Shown one piece after another: positions 1-7,582 of a stretch of 24,721 bases of DNA (position 1 is its first letter; every line of letters begins with the position of its first letter). The position numbers and the translations under genes were made by a program. The stretch is from contig JBCBJX010000040.1 in the NCBI GenBank assembly GCA_038522735.1, positions 1 to 24,721 on the forward strand, written 5' to 3'. The notes under the pieces are model-generated. The model was given only the letters and a program-made list of their open reading frames with translations, did no database searches and had not been told where the DNA came from. The DNA comes from JBCBJX01 sp038522735. Lineage in GTDB: Bacteria > Pseudomonadota > Alphaproteobacteria > Caulobacterales > Parvularculaceae.

Positions 1-1
1 C

Positions 2-172
2 GAACTCGATCACGCCTACCTCAACGAGATCGCCGGGCTGGAGACGCCGACCCTCGAGCGCATCGCGCTCTGGATCGCCGGCCGCCTCAAGCCGCAGTTC
101 AAAGGGCTCGCGAACGTGACGGTCGCGCGCCCCTCGAACGGAGAGAGCTGCTCCTACGATCCGCCGGCGTGA
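2..172 (+). CDS. queD: QueD / 6-pyruvoyl-tetrahydropterin synthase family protein (3' end only)
   Basis: Only the last 56 codons are present; the start lies off the left edge. The visible protein begins ELDHAYLNEI, which matches the D-H-x-x-L-N segment of the 6-pyruvoyl-tetrahydropterin synthase / 6-carboxytetrahydropterin synthase fold, where the Asp-His pair takes part in catalysis. It continues with PTLERIALWI and ends VTVARPSNGESCSYDPPA, the usual place of the catalytic Glu and the terminal Tyr strand. In most bacteria this family makes 6-carboxytetrahydropterin for queuosine and other 7-deazaguanines. I infer that role from family membership, because the N-terminal Cys and zinc-binding His residues cannot be seen. 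The TGA stop directly abuts the stop of the convergent lipoprotein gene, with no intergenic base. Confidence 0.72.
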   Translation, partial: ELDHAYLNEIAGLETPTLERIALWIAGRLKPQFKGLANVTVARPSNGESCSYDPPA

Positions 173-772
173 TCAGCCGCCTAGAACGAGGGCGATCCCG
201 CGGGCCCAGCGGTCGAATTCGCGGTTGAGGTCCGACCAGATCCCGACGCGTGGCCGACCGTCGCCAAGCGTCGTGATCTCGGTGTCCTCAAAAACCGCAA
301 CCTCGTCGCCATCGCGCTTGAAGACCACCCGGACGGCTCCGCCGCCCGCATAGATCGATCGGGCCGAAAGCGCCGGGTTGTCCGACAGCTCCGCAAAGCT
401 CGGGCGGGTGGAGGAGACGCGGGTGAGCACGGGTTCGACGACGAGCCCGTCGGACGAGGCTTCGTCGAGCACCTGGACGCCTGAATTGTCGAGGGCGCGG
501 ACGATGTCGTCCCGGAAGTTCTCCGCAAGATTTTCAAGATCGCGATCGCTCACCGGCCGCTGGCGCCGGGTTCCGGGGCTCGGGCCGATCGACCGCACGA
601 ACGGTTCGAGATCGAACGTCACCGGAGCGACAAAGACGCCGCCCGATGCGTTCAGCGCGGCTTCGTTCGAGACCGACGTCTCGTCGAACACGGAAAAGCC
701 GTCGGTCGTCGCGCAGGCCGACAAGGCGGCGGCGAGAGCGGTTGCGGCGATAAGGGCTGATTTGGCGTGCAT
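173..772 (-). CDS. DUF3313-like outer-membrane lipoprotein
   Basis: This is a 199-residue lipoprotein. The chosen ATG at 772 has an AGGAGG ribosome site five bases upstream; an in-frame start 30 bases further upstream lacks this support. Residues 1-20 form a type II signal peptide: MHAK, a run of Ala/Leu, then the lipobox LSAC with Cys20. The mature part has an N-terminal region resembling VFVAPVTFDLEPF, a helix with Arg/Asp pairs, and a beta-rich second half. It ends SDLNREFDRWARGIALVL. The closing W-x-D...FDRWA pattern and the preceding strands resemble the DUF3313 lipoprotein family, whose function is not known. I judge this by pattern only. The gene appears to have its own promoter and a dyad upstream, so it need not belong to the transcript of its minus-strand neighbours. 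Confidence 0.8.
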   Translation of the reverse strand: MHAKSALIAATALAAALSACATTDGFSVFDETSVSNEAALNASGGVFVAPVTFDLEPFVRSIGPSPGTRRQRPVSDRDLENLAENFRDDIVRALDNSGVQVLDEASSDGLVVEPVLTRVSSTRPSFAELSDNPALSARSIYAGGGAVRVVFKRDGDEVAVFEDTEITTLGDGRPRVGIWSDLNREFDRWARGIALVLGG

Positions 773-798
773 GGCTGCCTCCTGGCTGACGCCTGGAG

Positions 799-840
799 AC
801 AATACACGGTTGGCGGCGCTTGTTCACATTGCACGTGAAC
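799..840 (-). promoter_or_regulatory. Putative promoter and dyad operator of the DUF3313-like lipoprotein gene
   Basis: Read on the minus strand, TGAACA (821-826, 4 of 6 with the -35 consensus) lies 16 bases before TATTGT (799-804, 4 of 6 with the -10 consensus). Transcription would begin about 20 bases before the ATG at 772. A perfect inverted repeat, GTTCAC-N7-GTGAAC, spans 822-840 and covers the -35 element, which is where a repressor or activator site would sit. I do not recognise the regulator. The element assignments are by eye. Confidence 0.38.
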
Positions 841-883
841 GTGATCGCCGCCCGCCGAGCCGACGCGGTCGGCGCTCGGCCCT

Positions 884-1156
884 TTACCGGTCGGCCTGGC
901 CGGCCTGCTCGACGTCGTCGTCCGTCTCGTCCCCGCGCTTTTTCGATTTCTTTTTCTCGTCTTTGTCGCCGTCCGGCGTCGCGACGTCGATCGCTGCGCC
1001 CGCGGTCTTGCCCGCGACGCCGATCGTCGTGGTCGCCGCTTTGCCGGCGACGCCGATGGTCGTCGTCGCTGCTTTCGTCACCACGCACCCGGAGGCGGCG
1101 AGGCAGGCCGCGGTCAGGAACATCGCGGTCCGAATGCTCTTGTTTTTGCTGGTCAC
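884..1156 (-). CDS. Small lipoprotein with an exact 11-residue tandem repeat
   Basis: This gene encodes 90 residues from a GTG start at 1156, which has GGGAGA six to seven bases upstream. A second possible GTG at 1181-1183 overlaps the stop of the upstream gene as GTGA but has no ribosome site. Residues 1-24 look like a lipoprotein signal, SKNKSIRTAMFLTAACLAASGC, with Cys24 as the lipidated residue. Next come two identical copies of AATTTIGVAGK and a third decayed copy, TAGAAIDVA, all small or hydrophobic with regular glycines. The C-terminal 30 residues are very acidic and basic (DGDKDEKKKSKKRGDETDDD). I do not recognise the family. The layout suggests a lipid-anchored protein with a short amphipathic or glycine-zipper-like segment and a charged tail. 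It is probably translated with the flagellin-like gene just upstream. Confidence 0.66.
   Translation of the reverse strand: MTSKNKSIRTAMFLTAACLAASGCVVTKAATTTIGVAGKAATTTIGVAGKTAGAAIDVATPDGDKDEKKKSKKRGDETDDDVEQAGQADR
1007..1072 (-). repeat. Two 33-base tandem repeats inside the small lipoprotein gene
   Basis: The units are 1007-1039 and 1040-1072. They agree at 28 of 33 bases. All five differences are synonymous, so both encode AATTTIGVAGK exactly. Confidence 0.85.
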
Positions 1157-1179
1157 GGCGGTTCTCCCGGTTCGGATGG

Positions 1180-1815
1180 TCACTTTGCGACGACGGATCC
1201 GGGCGCGAGGGCGGCCCGGGCGTGGAGGAAGGTCGCGTCGCGGCAATACTGGTCGGCGGCGCGGTCGATCTTCACGAGGGCGCGGTCCAGACGGTCGAGA
1301 ACGGTCAGCACCTCGTCGATCTCCTCGAAAGCCTCGCGCGGCGGCGGCAGGTCGAGGCCGCGCGGGCCGATATCCAGCCGGTGGGCGCCGATGGTGAAGC
1401 GTACCGCGCCGGCGAGACCGAGATCGAGCGGGCGCGCGGAAGCAGAAAGGAGATCTCCCTCGGGCGAGGCCGCGTTCGTCAGGACGGCGTCGATCGACAG
1501 CCGCAGTTCGTCATAGCGTTCCGCGAGGAGGGCGCGGCCGATTTCGTCGTCGAGCTCGCGCGCCTGCAGGGCGACCTCGCAGGCTTCTTCCAGGATCTCG
1601 CGGGTCTCGTCGATCGCGAAGAGCGCCTGTTCGATGGTTTTAAGAGCGGATTTCAGCTGCGGCGGCACGCGCTGCGGCTTCGCCGGCGCAGCGGGCGCGG
1701 CGGACTGCTTCAGCGCACGCGAGACGCCGGCCGCGATGTCCACGACCTGCTCGGCGTCCGCGCCGCGTTTGCGGCCGAAGAGTGATTTTGCGAACAGCTC
1801 GCGCGCTTCCGACAT
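1180..1815 (-). CDS. Flagellin D1-like helical protein of unknown role
   Basis: This gene encodes 211 residues. The ATG at 1815 is preceded by GAGGGG and gives the natural N-terminus MSEARELFAKSLFGRK; an earlier in-frame ATG adds eight residues. Residues 1-50 are a charged helix and an Ala/Pro linker. Residues 52-123 read like the first part of a flagellin D1 domain: a long helix SALKTIEQALFAIDETREIL, then LLAERYDELRLSIDAVLTNA and SPEGDLLS, which parallels the flagellin pattern of a helix followed by N-G-x-N-L-L. Residues 125-155 are short strands. Residues 161-200 form a second long helix, EEIDEVLTVLDRLDRALVKI. The terminal D0 sequences needed for flagellin export and assembly are absent, so it is not an ordinary flagellin. 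There is no signal peptide, so it is probably cytoplasmic. It lies about 100 bases downstream of the MoxR operon and just before a lipoprotein gene. The flagellin resemblance is my reading, not a search result. Confidence 0.72.
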   Translation of the reverse strand: MSEARELFAKSLFGRKRGADAEQVVDIAAGVSRALKQSAAPAAPAKPQRVPPQLKSALKTIEQALFAIDETREILEEACEVALQARELDDEIGRALLAERYDELRLSIDAVLTNAASPEGDLLSASARPLDLGLAGAVRFTIGAHRLDIGPRGLDLPPPREAFEEIDEVLTVLDRLDRALVKIDRAADQYCRDATFLHARAALAPGSVVAK

Positions 1816-1916
1816 GGCCGCCCCTCGCCACCTCTCCAAACTAGAGGGCGAGACTGGGCCCGAAGGCGTATGAGTCCCGTTAAACGGATCGCTAAAAGGC
1901 GTGCGCCCAGATGGCC

Positions 1917-3989
1917 TCAGGCGGGGTCCCGCCGGCGCAGGAGCCCGCCTTCGAGCGCCCAGGCGAGGGCGAAGACCGCAAGGAGTATGGCGAGGGCCGC
2001 CCCCGGCGGCAGGAGGTCGCGGGCTTCCGCCGGCCCGTCCCGCGTCGCGCCGTTGCGCACGAGGCCCGCCCAGTTTGCGCCCGACCGGTCGCCCCGCGGG
2101 CCGACGCGGCGGATATCCGGCGGCGCCTCATAGCCGAAGGCGCCGCCGCCCGTCGCTTCGGCGAGGCTGGCGAGGGTCTCCGGGCCGATGGGCGCAGCGA
2201 GCTCCGCGCCGGCGTCGACGTCCTTCACGGCGACGGCGTAGAGCTCGTCCGAGCGCGCCCGGTAGACGCCGGTGTCCTCGGCGCGCACCTCGCCGCGGAA
2301 GAGGCCGGGCCCGGCGGGGCGAAGATCGATTGGGCGTTCTTCACCATCCGGGCCGGCGTAGCGCGCCTCCGGCGGGGTTTCGGAGAGGCTGCGTCGCTCG
2401 ACGATCAGCTCATCGCCGGCGATGCGGGCTCTGAGGGCCTCCTCCTGGAGGTCCGGTTCGCCCATCAGCCAGTGGGCGACGCGGCGCATCAGTTCCGTAT
2501 AGGGACCGCCGCCCTCGAAGCCGCGCGCCCAAAGCCAGACGTGATCGGACAGCAGAAGCGCCGAGCGGCCCTCCTTGATCCGCTCGACGACGAGGAGAGG
2601 CGCGCCGTCCCGTCCCTGCATGAGGGCCTCGCCCGCGACGGCCGACACGCCGACGATCCGCCCCCAGCGCCCCCAGGCGTCCTCGCCCTCGAGGCTCGCG
2701 GTGACGGGATGGCGTCGGCCGAGATCGGTTCGCGCCGGGCGGAACCAGCTCTCATAGACGCGCCCGCTCGGCGCGGCCGGCAGGACGAAGGGCAGGTTCG
2801 GCTGGGCGGCGAGGCTGCCCGGTCCTGCGAATTCCGGCCCCGACGCGATGAGGAGCGCGCCGCCCGCCTCCACATAGCGGACGATATTGTCGAAATAGAT
2901 CGAGAGAAGAACGCCCCGATACGTGTACCGATCGAAAATGATGAGATCGAATTCCGTCAGCTTCTCGATAAAAAGCTCCCGGGTCGGGAAGGGGATGAGG
3001 GCGAGCTCCTCCGGGGGCGTTGAATCAGATTTCTCCAGTGGTCGGAGGATCGTGAAGTGGACGAGATCGATCGACGGGTCGGATTTCAGGAGATTGCGCC
3101 AGCTCCGCTGCCCCGGGTGCGGCTCGCCCGAGATGAGAAGGACGCGCAGGCGGTCGCGCACGCCGCGCGCCTCGATGAGGGCGGTGTTGTTGGCGAGCGT
3201 GAGTTCGCTCGGCGCAGCTTCGGCTTCGAGCTCGATGACGAGCGGCCCCGCCCGCCGCACGGGGACGTCGAATCGGGCGGTCGCTCCCGGGACGAACGAT
3301 CCGCGTCCGACGCTCTCCCCGTCGATGCGCGCTTCCACCGGGATCGGGCCGGCGGCGACCGAGCCGTCCGCATGGGCGGTGAATTCGATCGCGATCTCCT
3401 CGCCGACGACGCCGTAGCGGGGCGCCCCCTCGACCTCGACCCGGATGTCGAACTCGCCGCCCTGGGTCGAGACGAGATGAACCGGCGCTCCCACGCGGGT
3501 CGCCGCACCTTGCAGCGCATCGGATGTCGCGTCGGGGTCGATGTCGAGCGCGCGGCCGTCGGAGACGGCGAGGACGCCGGCGCGCCGTCCGCGCGGGATG
3601 TCGGCGACGGCCGCTTCGACGGCGGCTGCGAGCCGGCTCGCGCCGCCGGCTTCGGTTTCGACGACGCGGGTCTCGAGGCCGTCGAGGCCGGCGAGGCGGG
3701 CGTTGAGCGCGGCGAGCGTCTCCTGCGTGCGCGACGGCCGTTCGCCGAGGGACTGGCTTCCCGAGCGATCGACGAGAACGACCGCGATATCGTTCAAGGG
3801 CTCGCGGTCTCCGGAGACAAGCTGAGGCCCGGCGAGGGCGGCGAGCAGAACGAGGGCGGCGGCGGATCGCGCAAGGCTCCCGCGCGCGCGACGCCATAAA
3901 AGCGTCAGAACGACCGCGCCGAGGAGCGCCGCAAGCGCCCAATAGGCCGGCCACGGAAGAGCGGGCGCAAAGGCGAGATCGGCGCTCAT
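1917..3989 (-). CDS. Membrane-anchored vWA and glutamine-amidotransferase-like protein of the MoxR operon
   Basis: This is a 690-residue membrane protein. Two transmembrane helices sit at about residues 14-32 and 39-58. A vWA-like domain follows with an intact MIDAS-type motif DRSGS at 74-78 and a second motif SDG at 143-145. Beta-sandwich-like sequence follows to about 275. Residues 280-500 look like the class I glutamine-amidotransferase-like domain often named in this family: VLLISGEPHPG, then FDLIIFDRY and GGALLIASGPEF. I see no clear catalytic Cys nucleophile, so it is probably a binding fold rather than an enzyme. A C-terminal helix lies at about 663-680, before RRRDPA. Topology predicts a large periplasmic body. 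Its start overlaps the stop of the DUF4159 gene by four bases (ATGA), showing translational coupling. It is the last gene of the four-gene operon. Confidence 0.85.
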   Translation of the reverse strand: MSADLAFAPALPWPAYWALAALLGAVVLTLLWRRARGSLARSAAALVLLAALAGPQLVSGDREPLNDIAVVLVDRSGSQSLGERPSRTQETLAALNARLAGLDGLETRVVETEAGGASRLAAAVEAAVADIPRGRRAGVLAVSDGRALDIDPDATSDALQGAATRVGAPVHLVSTQGGEFDIRVEVEGAPRYGVVGEEIAIEFTAHADGSVAAGPIPVEARIDGESVGRGSFVPGATARFDVPVRRAGPLVIELEAEAAPSELTLANNTALIEARGVRDRLRVLLISGEPHPGQRSWRNLLKSDPSIDLVHFTILRPLEKSDSTPPEELALIPFPTRELFIEKLTEFDLIIFDRYTYRGVLLSIYFDNIVRYVEAGGALLIASGPEFAGPGSLAAQPNLPFVLPAAPSGRVYESWFRPARTDLGRRHPVTASLEGEDAWGRWGRIVGVSAVAGEALMQGRDGAPLLVVERIKEGRSALLLSDHVWLWARGFEGGGPYTELMRRVAHWLMGEPDLQEEALRARIAGDELIVERRSLSETPPEARYAGPDGEERPIDLRPAGPGLFRGEVRAEDTGVYRARSDELYAVAVKDVDAGAELAAPIGPETLASLAEATGGGAFGYEAPPDIRRVGPRGDRSGANWAGLVRNGATRDGPAEARDLLPPGAALAILLAVFALAWALEGGLLRRRDPA

Positions 3990-6685
3990 CGTCCCTCCAG
4001 CCGGCGGAGGAGTTCCGGCAGGTGCAGCTGGTCGGACTTATAGTTTCCGCTAAGGGACACCATCGCCATGTTGACCCCGGCGCGGATCGCGAACTCGCGC
4101 TGGCGGGGGAAGTTCGGCTCAAGCGGCCGGATCGGCCGGCCGAAGGGGTCGACCGCCCACGCCGACGCCCAGTCGCGCCCGCCGATGAGATAGCCGCTCA
4201 CCCCGTCCGCCCCGACGCCCGCGTCCGCGGCGATGAGGACCGGGCCGTTCGCATAGCGCCCGGTGAGATCGTTCAGCAGGAAGAACGAACGGAAGAGGAC
4301 GTGGTCGCCCGGCGGCTCGCGCAGGGGCGGCGCGCCGAGGCGGCGGAGGATGTCGCCGAGGCGCCGCGTCTGCGCCGTGTCGATCCCAAGCGCGCGTTCC
4401 GGCGCGTCGCGGGTGTCGAAAACGACGAGCCCGCCGGTCGCCGCGAACCGGTCCACCGCCGCGAGGGCCGCGTCGCTCGGAACAACGGCGTTGCTTGAAA
4501 TCGGCCAGTAGAGAAAGGCGAAGACCGCGAGTTCGTCCGTTTCAAGATCGATCGCCATGGGGGGGCCTGGCTCGACGGAGGTGCGGCGCGCAAGCTCGCG
4601 GCTGATCTCTTCAAGGCCGAGACGGCTCGTTTCGTCGACCTGCGCGTCGCCGGTGCGCACATAGGCGAGCCGCGTCGCGAGGGCCGCTTCGAGCGCCTTG
4701 TCCTCCGCTGCGGACTGGGCCGAGGCAGGATCTGCGTACACCAGGGGCGAAGCGAAAACCGCCAGCGCCGCGATGGAGGCGGCCCGAAGCCGCGGCGCGC
4801 GGACCGCGCCGGCCGCGACTGCAGCGGCGATGAGATCGATGAGGAAAAAGACGCCCGCCGCGGCGATCAGCCAGCGGCCGAGCTCCAGCCGTCCCCCGTC
4901 CTCGAGGGCGAGGCGGCGGACGCCTGCTGGCGTCGCGAGCGGTTCGTAGGGCTCGTCCGGGCGCAGAGCGTTGATAGCGGCGGGAGCGGCGGGGTCGCCG
5001 TAAAAGCCCGGGCGGCGGTCGGGCCCCGCTGGCGCGTCCTCGCCGACCGCGACGGCGGGGGCGGCGCCCGCGGGCTGGACGGCGCCGTAGCCGCTGAGGG
5101 TGCTGATGGCGGCGAGCGGCCCGTCAGGACCCCCGTCCTCGCCGCGCCGCTTCCCTCCGCCCGCGAGCGCCGCGCGCCGGAGCATCTCCACGAAAGCGCC
5201 GGAGAGGGGGAGGTCCGACCAGTCCGGGTCCAGGGTCACATGGAAGAGGACGATCCATCCGTCGCCGGAGCGCCGGGCTGTGACGAGGGGCGTTCCATCC
5301 GCGAGATACGCCCAGACCGCAATGTCCTCGTCGAGAAGCGCGCCGGGCGAGGCGAGCACCTGTCGCTTCACGGCCGCGTTCTCAGGGGGCGCGATCCCGG
5401 CGAACGGGCTCTCCGCCGGGAACGGCGCGACGTCCTGCGGCGCCTCCCAGGAGAGGGCGCCGTCGAGGCTGCGGGCGTCGCCGCGCAGGGGCGCAGGCGT
5501 CAGGATGTCGCCCTCGCGGGTCGCGCGAGCGAGGCGCGGCCCGGCGAAGCGGATGAAGACGCCGCCTTGGGCGACGAACGTGTTGAGCGCCGCGATTTCC
5601 CGCGGCCGCAGGGCGCCGCGATCGTCGAGCACGATGGCGTCGAGGTCTTCATCGGCGAGATCGAACAGCGCGCCGCGGGAGAGGTCCGCATGGGGCGCAA
5701 GCGCACGGTCCGCGTAGTAGAAGCCCGTCAGAAGTTCGCGGCTGGAAAGATCCGCAAGGGTTGCAAGGCCGACCCGCGGGCGGCGGGTCCGCGCATCGAC
5801 CAGCCGCGCTGCGCCCGCCGTCCCGACGCCGTCGATCCGCACGATCCGCACGCCCGCGCGGGCGCCCGGCGGCAGGGGAAGGACGCCTGAGAGGACGCCG
5901 TCCGCCTCCGCAGTCAGGTCGGCGCCGCCGAGGAGGCGTCCGTCCTGTCCGTAGGCCGTGACCGGAACCGTCGCGCCGCGCTCCACGCCGACTGCGGAAA
6001 GGGCGATCCCGTCTGCAACCGGCCGCGCCTCGGCGAGAGCCGCGCGAAGCGGCGGCGCGACGAGGGAGACCGGGCCCCGCGCCGCGAGGCGCCGCGCGAA
6101 CGCTGGGTCGTCGTCGCCGGCGAGCCCGTCGGCGATCCAGAGGGTTTCCGCGCGCGCCGGCGCCGCCGCATCGATCAGTTGCGCGAGCGCCGCCCGGTGG
6201 GGCCGCCAGGCGACGGGGGCGATGGAAGCGGGGATCGCCGCCGCGTTCGGCTCCAGCGGCGCAAGGACGGTCTCGCCCGTCTCCGGCGCCGCGACGACGA
6301 CGAGCACGGAGCGCCCCGCGGCTTCCGCGCGCGCCGCCGCGTCGTTGGCGGTCCTGCGGAGGCGGCGGAAATCGGCCGCGGCGGGCCAGGTGTTCTCGAA
6401 GACGATGAGCAGCGGATCGCTCGTCGTCGTCTCCGGATTGTCGTCGAGGACAGGCCCTGCAAGACCGAGCGTCAGGGCCGTGATCAACAGGGCGCGGAGG
6501 ATGAGCGTCCAGAGCGAGGTCCGCGCCGGCGTCTGTTCGGCGTCCTGCAGCTGACGGAGGAGATAGACGCCGGGAAAGGCGACGCGCTTCGGCGCCGGCG
6601 GCGCCTGGCGGATGAGGAGCCAGAGGGCCGGCAGCGCGAGGAGCCCGAGGAGGGCGAGGGGCGCTGCAAAGGAAAGGCCGCCCAC
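3986..6685 (-). CDS. BatA N-terminal / DUF4159 membrane protein
   Basis: This is an 899-residue protein. Residues 1-80 match the aerotolerance-regulator (BatA) N-terminal region: a helix at about 5-25, the segment PKRVAFPGVYLLRQL, and a second helix at about 60-80. A vWA-like fold follows, but where the MIDAS DxSxS should be it reads VFENTWPAA, so the metal site appears lost. Residues 350-390 carry an amidotransferase-like core (AIVLDDRG, then GGVFIRFAGP). Two further membrane segments lie at about 604-628 and 635-652. The C-terminal 220 residues match DUF4159, including TDELAVFAFLYWP, the GGLVVFDTRD strand and a final SGNYKSDQLHLPELLRRL. The gene starts three bases after the DUF58 stop. In alphaproteobacteria this architecture commonly accompanies moxR and DUF58. 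I infer a role as a membrane partner of the MoxR ATPase. Confidence 0.9.
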   Translation of the reverse strand: MGGLSFAAPLALLGLLALPALWLLIRQAPPAPKRVAFPGVYLLRQLQDAEQTPARTSLWTLILRALLITALTLGLAGPVLDDNPETTTSDPLLIVFENTWPAAADFRRLRRTANDAAARAEAAGRSVLVVVAAPETGETVLAPLEPNAAAIPASIAPVAWRPHRAALAQLIDAAAPARAETLWIADGLAGDDDPAFARRLAARGPVSLVAPPLRAALAEARPVADGIALSAVGVERGATVPVTAYGQDGRLLGGADLTAEADGVLSGVLPLPPGARAGVRIVRIDGVGTAGAARLVDARTRRPRVGLATLADLSSRELLTGFYYADRALAPHADLSRGALFDLADEDLDAIVLDDRGALRPREIAALNTFVAQGGVFIRFAGPRLARATREGDILTPAPLRGDARSLDGALSWEAPQDVAPFPAESPFAGIAPPENAAVKRQVLASPGALLDEDIAVWAYLADGTPLVTARRSGDGWIVLFHVTLDPDWSDLPLSGAFVEMLRRAALAGGGKRRGEDGGPDGPLAAISTLSGYGAVQPAGAAPAVAVGEDAPAGPDRRPGFYGDPAAPAAINALRPDEPYEPLATPAGVRRLALEDGGRLELGRWLIAAAGVFFLIDLIAAAVAAGAVRAPRLRAASIAALAVFASPLVYADPASAQSAAEDKALEAALATRLAYVRTGDAQVDETSRLGLEEISRELARRTSVEPGPPMAIDLETDELAVFAFLYWPISSNAVVPSDAALAAVDRFAATGGLVVFDTRDAPERALGIDTAQTRRLGDILRRLGAPPLREPPGDHVLFRSFFLLNDLTGRYANGPVLIAADAGVGADGVSGYLIGGRDWASAWAVDPFGRPIRPLEPNFPRQREFAIRAGVNMAMVSLSGNYKSDQLHLPELLRRLEGR

Positions 6686-6688
6686 GGC

Positions 6689-7582
6689 TCAAGCGCCTCC
6701 GCGCAGCGGCGCGGCGAGGTGCGCGGTCAGTTCACGGAACGCCGCTTCTGCCGGCTCGTCCGTCCGCGTTGCGATGAGCCGCCAGCCCGCCCGCGCGGCG
6801 AGATCGGCGACGCCTTTCAGGTTTTCCTCGAAGGCGGCGTCGTATGCGGATTTCAGCGCATTCGCGGCTTCGAGCTTCAGGCGGGGGCCGCCTTCGACGT
6901 CTTCGATCTCGACCCGCCCGGAAAGCCCGAGCGCCGTCTCGCTCGGATCGTTCACCGCGAGAAAGACGCCGGCGAGACCGCGCTCGGCGCAGGCGAGAAC
7001 GAAGGGCTCGATCTGCGTTCGATCGAAAAAGAAGTCGCTGGCGATCAGAACGGTCGCGGCGCCCGGGAGCGGCCTCGCGGGAGGTGTATCCTTCTGGGTG
7101 CGGAACTCTCCTGCAAGCTCGGCCGCAGCGCCGCGTCCGGAGATCCGGCGCGCAGGACCGTTTGCAAGGAGCGAGACGGGCTCGCCGGAGCGCGCCGCGG
7201 CCTCGGCGAAGGCGAGGGCGAGTTCGAGGGCGCGGCGGCGTTTCGAAACGGGGCCCCGGTCGCGATAGGCCATGGAGGCGGAGGGATCGATCCACGCGGC
7301 GAGCCCGGCCGCCGTCTCCCGCTCCCGGTCGCGCACCAGCAGCCCGGCGTCGGATTTCGCCGAGCGCCGCCAGTCGATGGAGGTCGGCGCGTCGCCCGCC
7401 GCATAAGGACGGTGCTGCCAGAAATCATAGCCGGCGCCGGCGCGGCGGGCGCGATGGACGCCGGCCCGTTCCGAGGAGGGCCGCGGCGGCTTCAGGGCGA
7501 GGCCCGGGACCGAAGCGGCGAGACGCTCCGCCTCCTGAAGGGCGGCGGCGATATCGGCCTCAAGCTCCGTCTCGGCGCTCAT
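6689..7582 (-). CDS. DUF58 domain protein (vWA-like partner of MoxR)
   Basis: This gene encodes 297 residues with no signal peptide or membrane segment, so it is probably cytoplasmic. It carries the DUF58 hallmark YDFWQHRPYAAGDAPTSIDW at 52-71, followed by RRSAKSDAGLLVRDRE. A vWA-type MIDAS motif, DPSAS, lies at 99-103. Other DUF58 proteins associated with MoxR ATPases also show a metal-binding vWA-like fold. The start ATG overlaps the moxR stop by four bases, and the next gene begins three bases after its stop, so the operon is tightly coupled. The likely role is an adaptor or substrate-recognition partner of the MoxR ATPase. This is inferred from the conserved pairing, since the molecular function of DUF58 is not settled. 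Confidence 0.92.
   Translation of the reverse strand: MSAETELEADIAAALQEAERLAASVPGLALKPPRPSSERAGVHRARRAGAGYDFWQHRPYAAGDAPTSIDWRRSAKSDAGLLVRDRERETAAGLAAWIDPSASMAYRDRGPVSKRRRALELALAFAEAAARSGEPVSLLANGPARRISGRGAAAELAGEFRTQKDTPPARPLPGAATVLIASDFFFDRTQIEPFVLACAERGLAGVFLAVNDPSETALGLSGRVEIEDVEGGPRLKLEAANALKSAYDAAFEENLKGVADLAARAGWRLIATRTDEPAEAAFRELTAHLAAPLRGGA

Noticed and set aside
1865..1905. CtrA-like TTAA sites upstream of the flagellin-like gene (GTTAAAC near 1880 and CTAAAAG near 1893)
   Set aside because: The spacing is eight, not seven, bases and the second half-site is imperfect. Tempting for a flagellin relative, but not good enough.
1911..3023. 370-codon open frame on the plus strand opposite the vWA/amidotransferase-like gene
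   Set aside because: Composition is that of an antisense frame and no family is recognisable.
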